This document shows, in pieces, positions 1 to 8,355 of a DNA stretch of 21,826 nt; positions within the stretch are counted from its first letter, which is position 1; each line of letters starts with the position of its first letter. The stretch is taken from contig DAISJD010000042.1 in the NCBI GenBank assembly GCA_036821645.1, positions 1 through 21,826 of the forward strand. The letters are read 5' to 3'. Below the pieces are notes generated by a model, which had not been told where the DNA came from, did not search any database, and saw nothing but the letters and a program-made list of their open reading frames with translations. The translations under genes and the position numbers were made by a program. Source of the DNA: DAISJD01 sp036821645 (lineage in GTDB: Bacteria; Pseudomonadota; Alphaproteobacteria; ATCC43930; CGMCC-115725).

Positions 1-2141
1 GGCTTGCGCCGGTGCAGGCCGCCGCGCCGCCGCGCCAAGCCGCCCCACCGGCGCAAGCCGATGGCGATGTCAAGGAGTCGGCGATTGCCGCCTCCAATAT
101 TCGCGTCAATGTCGATTTGCTGGAAAATCTGATGACGATGGTGAGCGAGCTTGTGCTCACCCGCAATCAATTGATGCAGATCCTGCGCGGTCAGAAGGAT
201 TCCGAGTTCGGCGCCTCGCTCCAGCGTTTGTCCCATGTGACGACCGAATTGCAGGAAGGGGTCATGAAGACCCGTATGCAACCGATCGGCAATGCCTGGG
301 CCAAACTGCCGCGTCTGGTGCGCGACCTCAGCCACGAACTTCAGAAAAAAATCGACCTTCAGATGAAGGGTCAGGAAACGGAACTGGATCGCCAGGTTCT
401 GGAACTGATCAAAGACCCGTTGACCCATATGGTGCGCAACTCCGCCGATCACGGGATCGAAAAGCCGGCGGATCGGGCGCGCAACGGCAAATCGGAAACA
501 GGAACGATCACTCTGAACGCCTATCACGAGGGCGGCCATATCATCATCGAGATCAGCGATGACGGGCAGGGCCTTGCCACCGAAAAGATTAAGGCGAAGG
601 TGATCCAGAATGGTCTGGCGAGCGAGGCCGAACTTGCCTCGATGACAGATCAGCAAATCTATCAATATATTTTCAAGGCCGGTTTTTCGACGGCGGCGGC
701 GATTACGAGCGTATCCGGTCGCGGCGTCGGCATGGATGTGGTGCGCACGAATATCGAAAAAATCGGCGGCACCATCGAATTGAAGAGCCAATATGGCCGC
801 GGTTCGTCCTTTATCATTAAAATCCCGCTGACCCTGGCGATCGTCTCGGCACTGATCGTCGAATGCGCGAGCGAACGGTTTGCGATTCCGCAGATCAGCG
901 TCGTTGAATTGGTCCGGGCCGCACCGGGGTCGGAAACGCAGATCGAACGCTTGAATGGAACCCCCGTCCTGCGGCTGCGCGATCGGTTGTTGCCGTTGGT
1001 GGCGCTCGATCGGTTGTTGCGTCTGCGGACGGTTGCCGAAGAAACCCCGGTCGAAACTTTTATCGTCGTGGCCCAGGTCGGTCCTTATTCGTTCGGGATC
1101 ATCGTCGATCGGGTTTTCGATACCGAAGAAATCGTGGTGAAACCGGTTGCGCCGATCCTGCGGGATATTTCGATGTTCTCCGGCAATACCATCTTGGGCG
1201 ATGGCACGGTGATCATGATTCTGGATCCGAACGGCATTGCGGCCGCTTCGGGTGAGATGTCGGTGGTCAGCGATACGCCCGTGGGGGGGGTCGCGGCGAA
1301 GGCGGTCAAGAGCACGCAGCAACGGACCTCGCTCTTGCTGTTCCGTACTGCGAATGGCGGTCCGAAGGCAGTTCCTCTCGCCCTTGTGGCGCGCCTCGAA
1401 GAAATCGCCCGCAAGGATATAGAACTGTCGAACGGCAAGCCGGTCGTGCAATATCGCGGCAAGTTGATGCCGTTGGTGCCGATCGATCCGAATTTCACGT
1501 TGAGCACCGAAGGCCGTCAGCCGATTTTGGTCTTCTCAGACCAACATCGCAATATGGGTCTTTTGGTCGATGAAATCGTCGATATCGTTGAAGATACGCT
1601 CAATATCGAGCTTGGAACCGAACGTCAGGGCCTGATCGGCAGTGCGATCATTGCCGGTAAGGCAACGGATATCGTCGATACCGGCTATTATCTGATGCAG
1701 GCTTATGAAGACTGGTTCGGTGTTCAACAAGAAGGGGCGCTTGGGCAGATCGCCAGGGCGCGCCGGGTTCTCTTGGTCGACGATTCGCCATTCTTTCGCA
1801 ACCTTCTGACCCCCTTGTTGCAAGTGGCGGGTTATGAGGTTGAGGCTGTCGAATCGGCAGACCGTGCCTTGTCGCTGCATGAACAGGGCGAAGTTTTCGA
1901 TATTATCATCAGTGATATCGAAATGCCCGGTATGAATGGCTTCGACTTTGCCGAAGCGGTGCGGGCGAGCGATCATTGGGCCGATGTGCCGATGGTGGCC
2001 TTATCGTCTCATGCAACCCCCGACGATCTTGAACGGGGTCGTCATGTTGGTTTTAACGATTATATTGCGAAGTTCGACCGGGATTCACTGTTGAATTCAC
2101 TCTCGGCGACACTAAGCATGCAGCGCGAGGTTGCAGCATGA
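1..2141 (+). CDS. cheA: Hybrid chemotaxis histidine kinase CheA (C-terminal part, cut by window start)
   Basis: CheA is the cytoplasmic kinase that takes receptor signals through CheW and phosphorylates CheY and CheB. The frame is open to the left edge, so the N-terminal phosphotransfer (P1) region lies outside the window. Visible in order: a Pro/Ala-rich linker, the P3 dimerisation helices (about nt 96-290), the P4 ATPase (about 290-836; N box MVRNSADHGIE, G1 box DDGQGL, G2 box GRGVGMDVV), a first CheW-like P5 domain (about 840-1240), a second CheW-like domain (about 1320-1715), and a C-terminal receiver (about 1758-2126). The receiver has the DD pair at 1779-1784 and the acceptor Asp at 1914-1916 in SDIEMPG. 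The receiver fusion matches CheA of Azospirillum and Rhodospirillum chemotaxis clusters. A run of eight G lies in the linker between the two CheW-like domains. The stop overlaps the cheW start by four bases. Confidence 0.95.
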   Translation, partial: LAPVQAAAPPRQAAPPAQADGDVKESAIAASNIRVNVDLLENLMTMVSELVLTRNQLMQILRGQKDSEFGASLQRLSHVTTELQEGVMKTRMQPIGNAWAKLPRLVRDLSHELQKKIDLQMKGQETELDRQVLELIKDPLTHMVRNSADHGIEKPADRARNGKSETGTITLNAYHEGGHIIIEISDDGQGLATEKIKAKVIQNGLASEAELASMTDQQIYQYIFKAGFSTAAAITSVSGRGVGMDVVRTNIEKIGGTIELKSQYGRGSSFIIKIPLTLAIVSALIVECASERFAIPQISVVELVRAAPGSETQIERLNGTPVLRLRDRLLPLVALDRLLRLRTVAEETPVETFIVVAQVGPYSFGIIVDRVFDTEEIVVKPVAPILRDISMFSGNTILGDGTVIMILDPNGIAAASGEMSVVSDTPVGGVAAKAVKSTQQRTSLLLFRTANGGPKAVPLALVARLEEIARKDIELSNGKPVVQYRGKLMPLVPIDPNFTLSTEGRQPILVFSDQHRNMGLLVDEIVDIVEDTLNIELGTERQGLIGSAIIAGKATDIVDTGYYLMQAYEDWFGVQQEGALGQIARARRVLLVDDSPFFRNLLTPLLQVAGYEVEAVESADRALSLHEQGEVFDIIISDIEMPGMNGFDFAEAVRASDHWADVPMVALSSHATPDDLERGRHVGFNDYIAKFDRDSLLNSLSATLSMQREVAA

Positions 2142-2674
2142 GCCAACAAATCGTTCCCGCCGGGTCATCGGGCCCGGCTGCGGCCGGGGGATCCCTGGTT
2201 CCGCAACGCGGTGGGCGTTCCGTAATCGAAGCGGAATCCCACGAATATGTTTCGATTGTGATCGCGGGCCAGATGTTCGGCATTCCCGTCCTGCAAGTGC
2301 AGGACGTTCTGGGGCCGCAGCAGATTACCCGTATCCCTCTCGCCCCGCCGGAAGTGGCAGGATCGCTTAATCTGCGCGGACGGATCGTGACGGCGATCGA
2401 TTTGCGCAAGCGGCTCAATCTGCCGACACGCAGCGACGGCGGCGTCAGCATGAGTGTCGTGATCGATCTCGGCGGCGAACTCTATAGCCTCATGGTCGAT
2501 AATGTCGGCGAGGTTCTAAGCCTGTCGGCGGCGACCTTCGAGCGCAATCCTGCGACGCTCGATGTCAGTTGGCGCGAGGTTTCGGTTGGTATTCATCGGT
2601 TGAACGGCAATTTGCTGATCATTCTTGACGTCGCTCGACTGCTGGATTTCGGTGGTCATTCTGACGGAAACTGA
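2138..2674 (+). CDS. cheW: Chemotaxis adaptor protein CheW
   Basis: CheW links chemoreceptor tips to CheA in the signalling array. The 178-residue product has a Gly/Pro-rich N-terminal extension of about 40 residues. The CheW beta-barrel fold follows: YVSIVIAGQMFGIPVLQVQD, then the proline-rich turn ITRIPLAPPEVAGSLNLRGR, then AIDLRKRLNL. These are typical of the receptor- and kinase-binding faces. The ATG overlaps the cheA stop as ATGA, and a GCGAGG element lies just upstream. CheA here carries two CheW-like domains of its own, but this stand-alone protein is clearly an adaptor because it has no kinase or receiver part. The family call is firm; array partners are inferred. Confidence 0.95.
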   Translation: MSQQIVPAGSSGPAAAGGSLVPQRGGRSVIEAESHEYVSIVIAGQMFGIPVLQVQDVLGPQQITRIPLAPPEVAGSLNLRGRIVTAIDLRKRLNLPTRSDGGVSMSVVIDLGGELYSLMVDNVGEVLSLSAATFERNPATLDVSWREVSVGIHRLNGNLLIILDVARLLDFGGHSDGN

Positions 2675-2709
2675 CGTCTTTTTGTCGGGCCGACGCGTGG
2701 AGATTCACG

Positions 2710-3075
2710 ATGAAATATTGTCTGATTGTCGATGATTCGCGCGTTGTGCGAAAAGTTGCACGGCGGATCTTGGAAGATATTGGATTTGAAATCGAAGAAG
2801 CCGCCGATGGAAAATTGGCGCTCGATGCCTGCAAGCGCCGGTTTCCCGATGTCGTCTTGCTTGACTGGAACATGCCGGTCATGAATGGGTTGGAGTTTTT
2901 GATCGAACTGCGCCAGTTGCCCGAAGGCGATAAGCCCGTCGTCGTTTTCTGTACGACGGAAAACGATATCGCCCATATCCAGGCGGCAATCAGTGCCGGT
3001 GCAAACGAGTATATTATGAAACCGTTCGACAGCGACATTATTCAGGCGAAATTTGCCCAAGTCGGTCTATTGTGA
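2710..3075 (+). CDS. cheY: Chemotaxis response regulator CheY
   Basis: This is a single-domain receiver of 121 residues. It is expected to be phosphorylated by CheA and to act on the flagellar motor or on a swimming-speed/phosphate-sink branch. The active-site set is complete: acidic pair D8/D9, acceptor D52 (LLDWNMP), T82 and K104 (IMKPF), with the same spacing as E. coli D57/T87/K109. There is no output domain. A GGAG element sits about nine bases before the ATG, after a 35-base gap from cheW. Its stop overlaps the cheB GTG start. The operon position makes CheY the natural call over a generic receiver; whether this CheY binds FliM directly cannot be read from the sequence. Confidence 0.93.
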   Translation: MKYCLIVDDSRVVRKVARRILEDIGFEIEEAADGKLALDACKRRFPDVVLLDWNMPVMNGLEFLIELRQLPEGDKPVVVFCTTENDIAHIQAAISAGANEYIMKPFDSDIIQAKFAQVGLL

Positions 3076-4310
3076 GTGAAGGCAAGGTAGCTTCGACGCT
3101 TATCGCTAGTGATCAAGGCGGTCCCTATCGTGTGATGGTGTGCGATGACAGTGCCGTTATCCGCGGATTGATCTCGCGCAGTCTTGAGGCGGACCCAGAG
3201 ATTCAAGTGGTTACCACGGTCTCTAACGGTCAGATGGCGATCAATGCGCTCTCTCGGTACGATGTTGAGGTCTGTATCCTCGATATCGAAATGCCGGTTA
3301 TGGATGGCCTGACCGCACTGCCGAAATTGATTGAAACGCGCCCGGATCTCCAGGTTGTGATGGCGTCGACCCTCACGCGCCGGAATGCGGATATCAGCAT
3401 GCGGGCTATGGCGGCGGGGGCGGCCGATTATCTGGCCAAGCCGACGACGACGATGGCCCTCAATGCGGCGGCGGATTTCAAGTCCGAGTTGGCGCTGAAG
3501 GTCAAGGCACTCGGGGCCGCCCGACGGCGCAACGCGGGTCAATTGCCTGTTGGGGCCCGGCGCGATGCACCGACGCCCACCTCTTTGACGGCGTCTTCTG
3601 CCCCGGTCGGGGTACCGGCTCATAAACCGGCGGCGACACCGGCAGCGGCGACGGCCCCCGTGCGCGGGGCCGCATCGTTGTTGTTCGGTCATAAAGGGCC
3701 GCTGGTCTTGCGTCCGGCACCAAGCGAAATCCCGGAAATCATTGCAATCGGTTCATCGACTGGCGGACCTCAGGCCTTGTTCAAGGTCTTGGCGGGATTA
3801 AAGCCGGGGCTTCAGCAACCGATTGTGATCACGCAGCATATGCCGGCCACCTTTACGACGATTTTGGCCGAACATATCGAGCGGTCGAGCGGTATTCCTA
3901 CCGTCGAAGGGGCAGACGGCATGGTCTTGCAAGGGGGTCGGATTTATGTGGCACCCGGTGATTTCCACATGACGATTGAACCGCAAGGCACGCAGCGCGT
4001 GATCAAACTCTTGAAGACGCCGCCGGAAAACTACTGTCGGCCTTCGGTTGATCCGATGCTACGCAGTTTGATTAAGATTTGGGGGCGGCGCGTCTTCGTC
4101 GTCATCTTGACGGGCATGGGACAAGATGGGTTGCGGGGCGGCGAGGCCGTCATTGCGGCTGGCGGGTCACTCATTGCCCAAGATGAAGCGAGCAGCGTTG
4201 TATGGGGGATGCCGGGTGCTGTATCGACCGCGGGATTGTGCAGCGCGATATTGCCGCTGCCCGAGATTGCCCCCTATATTCGCAAGGTTGCGGGGAGGGC
4301 AGGATCATGA
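3072..4310 (+). CDS. cheB: Chemotaxis response regulator protein-glutamate methylesterase CheB
   Basis: CheB removes methyl groups from chemoreceptor glutamates (and deamidates glutamines), opposing CheR during adaptation. The 412-residue protein has a receiver (about residues 19-135) with D25/D26 and acceptor D71 in LDIEMPVMDG. An Ala/Pro/Thr-rich linker of about 80 residues follows. The C-terminal methylesterase domain (about 220-408) has a full catalytic triad: S229 in GSSTGG, H256 in TQHMP and D352 in GMGQDG, spaced as in the Salmonella enzyme. The start is a GTG forming a GTGA overlap with the cheY stop. No strong ribosome site is visible, so translational coupling is likely. The stop overlaps the cheR ATG. 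Confidence 0.96.
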   Translation: MSEGKVASTLIASDQGGPYRVMVCDDSAVIRGLISRSLEADPEIQVVTTVSNGQMAINALSRYDVEVCILDIEMPVMDGLTALPKLIETRPDLQVVMASTLTRRNADISMRAMAAGAADYLAKPTTTMALNAAADFKSELALKVKALGAARRRNAGQLPVGARRDAPTPTSLTASSAPVGVPAHKPAATPAAATAPVRGAASLLFGHKGPLVLRPAPSEIPEIIAIGSSTGGPQALFKVLAGLKPGLQQPIVITQHMPATFTTILAEHIERSSGIPTVEGADGMVLQGGRIYVAPGDFHMTIEPQGTQRVIKLLKTPPENYCRPSVDPMLRSLIKIWGRRVFVVILTGMGQDGLRGGEAVIAAGGSLIAQDEASSVVWGMPGAVSTAGLCSAILPLPEIAPYIRKVAGRAGS

Positions 4311-5146
4311 ATGTGGAAGATTTTAATCTGCTCGCCAAATTGATCAAGGATAAGTCGGGGCTGACCCTGACCAAGGATAAAGCCTATCTTCTGGAAAGCC
4401 GCCTCTTGCCGGTGGCCCGTAAGTGGAACCTCAAAAATCTCGATGAACTCGTGATGCGTCTGCGCTCGCGCCTTGAACAAGGGTTGGTGCGCGACGTGGT
4501 CGAGGCGATGACCACCAATGAAAGTTTCTTCTTTCGCGATATAAAGCCGTTCGACCAGTTCAAGCAGGTGGTTTTACCCTATCTACTGCAAGCGCGCGCT
4601 AATACGCGGACGATCAAGATTTGGTCGGCTGCCTGTTCTTCAGGACAAGAGCCTTATACCTTGGCGATGTTGCTGAAAGAAGAAAAGGCGCGCCTTGCCG
4701 GCTGGACTGTCGATATTATGGCGACGGACTTGTCGACTGAAATTTTAGCCAAGGCGCAGGCCGGGCTTTATACCCAGTTCGAGGTTCAGCGCGGTCTGCC
4801 GATTCAGATGCTGGTTAAATATTTCAAGCAGACGGGCGATCGCTGGCAGATCGATAGTTCGATTCGCGATATGGTGCGGTATCGTCCCTTCAATTTGCTG
4901 GATGATATGGTGACCTTAGGTCAGTTCGATGTGATTTTTTGTCGTAACGTGCTGATTTATTTTGATCAGCCGACGAAGCAAGTCGTCTTGGAACGGATGG
5001 CGCGCCAGTTGACGGGCGACGGGTTTTTATATCTGGGTGGGGCCGAAACGGTTGTCGGCATTACGGATAAATTTCAACCGATGACGAATAATCGGGGCAT
5101 TTACAATCACACGAACAGTCTACATGGGGCCAAGGCGGCTTCTTGA
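4307..5146 (+). CDS. cheR: Chemoreceptor glutamate methyltransferase CheR
   Basis: CheR transfers methyl groups from S-adenosylmethionine to chemoreceptor glutamates. The frame is open from 4202, but the ATG at 4307 is chosen. It gives a 279-residue protein of normal length, forms ATGA with the cheB stop, and has a GGGAGGGC element upstream. The N-terminal helical domain covers about residues 1-75. The methyltransferase domain carries MTTNESFFFRD (from residue 68), the SAM-binding motif IWSAACSSGQEPY (from 105) and FDVIFCRNVLIYFD (from 207). All are diagnostic for CheR. It is the last gene of the + strand operon and converges on folC, only 74 bases away; no clear terminator is visible in that gap. 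Confidence 0.96.
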   Translation: MNVEDFNLLAKLIKDKSGLTLTKDKAYLLESRLLPVARKWNLKNLDELVMRLRSRLEQGLVRDVVEAMTTNESFFFRDIKPFDQFKQVVLPYLLQARANTRTIKIWSAACSSGQEPYTLAMLLKEEKARLAGWTVDIMATDLSTEILAKAQAGLYTQFEVQRGLPIQMLVKYFKQTGDRWQIDSSIRDMVRYRPFNLLDDMVTLGQFDVIFCRNVLIYFDQPTKQVVLERMARQLTGDGFLYLGGAETVVGITDKFQPMTNNRGIYNHTNSLHGAKAAS

Positions 5147-5198
5147 GCGGTGTTGAACGGGCGGCGTCATCGCGCTTGGCGGGGTGCCGTCCGGTCTG

Positions 5199-5226
5199 TC
5201 GGGGTCAGGCGTTATCGGGGTCAGGC
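5199..5226. repeat. Short tandem duplication at the folC stop codon
   Basis: The 12-mer TCGGGGTCAGGC occurs twice, at 5199-5210 and 5215-5226, giving a 16-base period. The second copy contains the folC stop codon, so the duplication lies at the 3' end of that gene in the cheR-folC convergent gap. It probably arose by slippage. No hairpin with a T tract is formed. Confidence 0.7.
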
Positions 5227-6510
5227 ATTGTGGCGCAGCACACTGCCTGCGAGATAGAGCGAGCCGCAGATAAGAATGCGGCATGGACCTTGGGCAATCC
5301 GGGCCGAAAGCTGCGCCAATCCCGCCTCTAAGGAGGGGGCAGGGGTGGCGTCGATCCCGCAGGACAGGGCGGCGGCGGCCACCGCTTCTGCGGTGTGGGA
5401 ATTCGGTTCGTCCGGGATGGCGATGCCGATGAGGCTTGCAATCTGTGGGGCCATAGGGCGCAGGAAATCCTCGACTGCGCGATTATTAAGCATGCCGCAT
5501 AGGACATAGAGGGGGCGATCGGACCACCCGGTCAGGTGTTCGGCCAACATCACCCCGGCGCTGGCATTATGGCCACCATCCAGCCAAATTTGTGTGCCGG
5601 GCGGCAGACGGTCCGGCAATGGGCCCGATCGAATCTGCTGCAACCGAGCGGGCCAGAACACGTTCTCGAGACCCTGGGCCAAGGCGTCGTCGCTCACTGT
5701 GAAGCCGGACAGTAGGTCGATGGCCGTGATCGCACCGGCGGCATTGTCGATCTGGTGGCGTCCCGGCAACCGGGACAGGGGCAGGGTGCGCGTGCGTCCC
5801 CGAAACTGATGCTGCCAGGTGCCGGGTCGTTCGGGTGCTGCCCGATAATCCCGATCGAAAATGACGCATGGGGCCCCGATGGCCTCTGCCCGCGCGTCGA
5901 TCACGCCTTGGGCGATGGGGTCTTGCGGACCGATGACGCCGGGACAGCCCGGTTTTAGAATACCCGCCTTTTCCCCGGCGATACGATCGAGGGTCGATCC
6001 CAAATAGGCCATATGATCGAACGATACGGGGGTGATCACCGTGACGGCGGGACGAAGGATGATATTGGTTGCATCCAGTTTGCCGCCTAATCCCGTCTCC
6101 AACAGGATGATGTCTGCGGGGGTGCGGTGAAACGCTAAAAAGGCGGCGGCTGTCGTAATTTCGAACAGGGTGATGGGGGTGCCGTCATTGATGCGTTCGA
6201 TTTCGTCCAAAAGATCGAGCAGGGCTTGATCTTCGATTAGGCGACCGCTCAGGCGGATGCGCTCGTTGAAATGGACGAGATGGGGGGACGTATAGACGTG
6301 AACGCGGTAACCAGCGGCTTCGAGGCAAGCCCGCAGGGTGGCGATGGTCGATCCCTTGCCGTTCGTGCCCGCGACATGAATGATCGGCGGCAAGCGATCC
6401 TGCGGATTGCCGAGGCGACCCATCAGGTGGCGGATACGATCCAAGGAAAGATCGATCGCGCGCGGATAAAGCCGTGTCAGGTGCTGAAGTCGGGCGTCGA
6501 GAAGGCTCAT
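5221..6510 (-). CDS. folC: Bifunctional dihydrofolate synthase / folylpolyglutamate synthase FolC
   Basis: FolC is an ATP-dependent cytoplasmic ligase. It adds glutamate to dihydropteroate to make dihydrofolate and then extends folate polyglutamate tails. The 429-residue product has the Mur-ligase-type P-loop GTNGKGS (residues 48-54), the following TSPHLVHFNERI block, ETGLGGKLDATN, VTPVSFDHMAYLG with the metal-binding His, and the C-terminal LDGGHN motif of the glutamate-binding domain. Length and motif order are normal. The ATG lies 20 bases downstream of the accD stop, consistent with one trpB-trpA-accD-folC transcript. Whether the enzyme is bifunctional or only a polyglutamate synthase cannot be settled by eye. 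Confidence 0.95.
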   Translation of the reverse strand: MSLLDARLQHLTRLYPRAIDLSLDRIRHLMGRLGNPQDRLPPIIHVAGTNGKGSTIATLRACLEAAGYRVHVYTSPHLVHFNERIRLSGRLIEDQALLDLLDEIERINDGTPITLFEITTAAAFLAFHRTPADIILLETGLGGKLDATNIILRPAVTVITPVSFDHMAYLGSTLDRIAGEKAGILKPGCPGVIGPQDPIAQGVIDARAEAIGAPCVIFDRDYRAAPERPGTWQHQFRGRTRTLPLSRLPGRHQIDNAAGAITAIDLLSGFTVSDDALAQGLENVFWPARLQQIRSGPLPDRLPPGTQIWLDGGHNASAGVMLAEHLTGWSDRPLYVLCGMLNNRAVEDFLRPMAPQIASLIGIAIPDEPNSHTAEAVAAAALSCGIDATPAPSLEAGLAQLSARIAQGPCRILICGSLYLAGSVLRHNA

Positions 6511-6530
6511 CGTGTACGCACGAGCCCTGG

Positions 6531-7499
6531 CTAGGCTTGTTCGGCGATGGGGGCAGGGGCCGCCGCCGCCGCACCGCTGATCGAGAGTTCGCCGCTTGCA
6601 GGGATCGGTGTCGCCTGGGCTGCATGATCGGTACGGTTCTGGAGGGCCGTGCCGCTCAACATGTTCAAAATCCGCGCCAACGTGTCGTGGAGATCGTGGC
6701 GGCGCACGACGAGGTCAACCATGCCATGTTCCAAGAGATATTCTGCCCGTTGGAAACCTTCGGGTAATTTTTCTCGGATGGTTTCCTCAATGACCCGTGC
6801 CCCGGCAAAGCCGATGAGGGCGTCGGGTTCCGCGATGGTGAGATCGCCCAACATGGCAAAAGAAGCGGAAACCCCACCCGTGGTCGGATCGGTCAGAATG
6901 ACGATATAGGGCAAGCCCGCTTCTTTGACCTCTTCGACGGCGATAGTCGTGCGCGGCATTTGCATGAGCGAGAGAATCCCCTCCTGCATGCGGGCCCCGC
7001 CGGATGCCGGTACCAGGATCAGGGCTGCCTTATGCTGTACCGCATGGCGGGCGGCGGTGACGATGGAATCGCCGACGGTCATGCCCATGGAGCCGCCCAT
7101 GAAACCGAACTCAAAGCAGGCGACCACGGCCTCGCGACCACCGATCTTGCCATGGCCCAGAATGATCGCATCGCTGTTGGGGCCATGGGCCGCATGGGCT
7201 TCTTTTAGGCGATCGACATAGCGTTTGCGATCGCGGAACTTCAACGGATCGACCAGCGGTTTCGGCAAGTCGATCCGTTGATAGTCCCCCTGATCGAACA
7301 TCAGATGAAGCCGGGCCTTGCCGTCGATTCGCAAATGATGACCGCAGGCATGGCAAACTTCCAAGTTTTTTTCCAATTCGCGCCGAAACAGCATTTGGCT
7401 GCATTTCGGGCATTTGGTCCAGAGATTGTCTGGGACCTCGCGCTTGGTTGTGACGACGGCGCGAATCTTGGGCAGAACGATTGTGGTAAGCCAGCTCAT
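6531..7499 (-). CDS. accD: Acetyl-CoA carboxylase carboxyltransferase subunit beta
   Basis: AccD pairs with AccA to move the carboxyl group from carboxybiotin to acetyl-CoA, making malonyl-CoA for fatty-acid synthesis. The 322-residue protein has the N-terminal four-cysteine zinc ribbon (C30, C33, C49, C52; CPKC and CHAC). The carboxyltransferase core follows: GFMGGSMGMTVGD, PASGGARMQEG, TDPTTGGVSASFAMLGD and PDALIGFAGARVIEETI. A low-complexity Ala/Pro-rich tail of about 40 residues closes the protein. It lies 31 bases after trpA and 20 before folC. The trpFBA-accD-folC neighbourhood is common in alphaproteobacteria. The call is secure from the zinc ribbon plus the core motifs. Confidence 0.97.
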   Translation of the reverse strand: MSWLTTIVLPKIRAVVTTKREVPDNLWTKCPKCSQMLFRRELEKNLEVCHACGHHLRIDGKARLHLMFDQGDYQRIDLPKPLVDPLKFRDRKRYVDRLKEAHAAHGPNSDAIILGHGKIGGREAVVACFEFGFMGGSMGMTVGDSIVTAARHAVQHKAALILVPASGGARMQEGILSLMQMPRTTIAVEEVKEAGLPYIVILTDPTTGGVSASFAMLGDLTIAEPDALIGFAGARVIEETIREKLPEGFQRAEYLLEHGMVDLVVRRHDLHDTLARILNMLSGTALQNRTDHAAQATPIPASGELSISGAAAAAPAPIAEQA

Positions 7500-7530
7500 G
7501 ATCGGATGCTCTCAAGGTCGGGTGCTGCGT

Positions 7531-8355
7531 TTATGCGCGGGCGGTGCGCACACCCTCGGACAGGCGGCGGATTTGGGTATGCAGGAGATCGACAAGATCA
7601 GGCCGTGCCCGACCGTCCGTGTCAAGATGATCCGCGATGATTTGGACCAAGGCCGAACCCACGACCGCGGCATCGGCGACGCGGGCGATGCGGGCGGCTT
7701 GTTCCGGTGTGCGAATCCCGAAGCCGACGGCAACCGGCAGATCGGTTTTGGCTTTGATCGCAGCGACGGCGGTCCCGACATCTGCGGCCTCGGCACTATG
7801 GGTGCCCGTGACCCCGGCAATGGCGACGTGATAGATGAAGCCGCTGGCCCCATCCAGCACGGTGGGCAATCGGGCGGCATCGGTGGTCGGCGTGGTCAGG
7901 CGAATGAGATCGAGCCCGTCCCGGCGCATGAAGGGGGTGACGGCATCGGATTCTTCGGGGGGCAAATCGACGATGATCACCCCATCGACACCGGCGTCGA
8001 CGGCGGCCCGAGAAAACCGTTCCGCACCGAAGCGGAAGATCGGATTGTAATAGCCCATCAAGATGATCGGCGTCCGGGCGTCCCGGCTGCGAAAACGGGC
8101 GACCATGGCCAAGATCTCGGCCAATTTGATGCCGCCTTTGAGGGCGCGCAGGCCAGCGGCCTGAATCGCCGGGCCATCGGCCATCGGGTCGGAAAAGGGC
8201 ACACCGATTTCAATGAGGTCGACACCGGCAGCCGGTAACCCTGCGAGGATCGTCTCGAACGTGGCGGCATCGGGGTCGCCTGCGGTCAAGAAGGTGACGA
8301 GACCCGCGCGACCCGCCGCTTTCAGGGCGGCAAAACGTGTGGCGATCCGGCTCAT
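7531..8355 (-). CDS. trpA: Tryptophan synthase alpha subunit
   Basis: TrpA cleaves indole-3-glycerol phosphate to indole and glyceraldehyde 3-phosphate; indole is channelled to TrpB. The 274-residue TIM-barrel protein carries the signature LIEIGVPFSDPMADG, with catalytic E49 and D60 at the same numbers as the Salmonella enzyme. The phosphate-binding region FGIRTPEQA near residue 215 is also present. The ATG overlaps the trpB stop as ATGA, so the two subunits are translationally coupled, as expected for a 1:1 complex. The start is unambiguous. The active-site set is complete, and no anomaly was seen. Confidence 0.97.
   Translation of the reverse strand: MSRIATRFAALKAAGRAGLVTFLTAGDPDAATFETILAGLPAAGVDLIEIGVPFSDPMADGPAIQAAGLRALKGGIKLAEILAMVARFRSRDARTPIILMGYYNPIFRFGAERFSRAAVDAGVDGVIIVDLPPEESDAVTPFMRRDGLDLIRLTTPTTDAARLPTVLDGASGFIYHVAIAGVTGTHSAEAADVGTAVAAIKAKTDLPVAVGFGIRTPEQAARIARVADAAVVGSALVQIIADHLDTDGRARPDLVDLLHTQIRRLSEGVRTARA

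Noticed and set aside
981..1020. Repeated 13-mer GATCGGTTGTTGC in cheA
   Set aside because: It encodes two DRLL segments within the P5 domain; a coding coincidence with no sign of a mobile or regulatory repeat.
4202..4306. Longer CheR start inside cheB
   Set aside because: It would overlap cheB by more than 100 bases. The ATG at 4307 has a ribosome site and the ATGA overlap.
7414..8238. Plus-strand frame opposite trpA
   Set aside because: The Gly/Asp-rich translation is a complement of trpA codons; trpA itself has a full active site.
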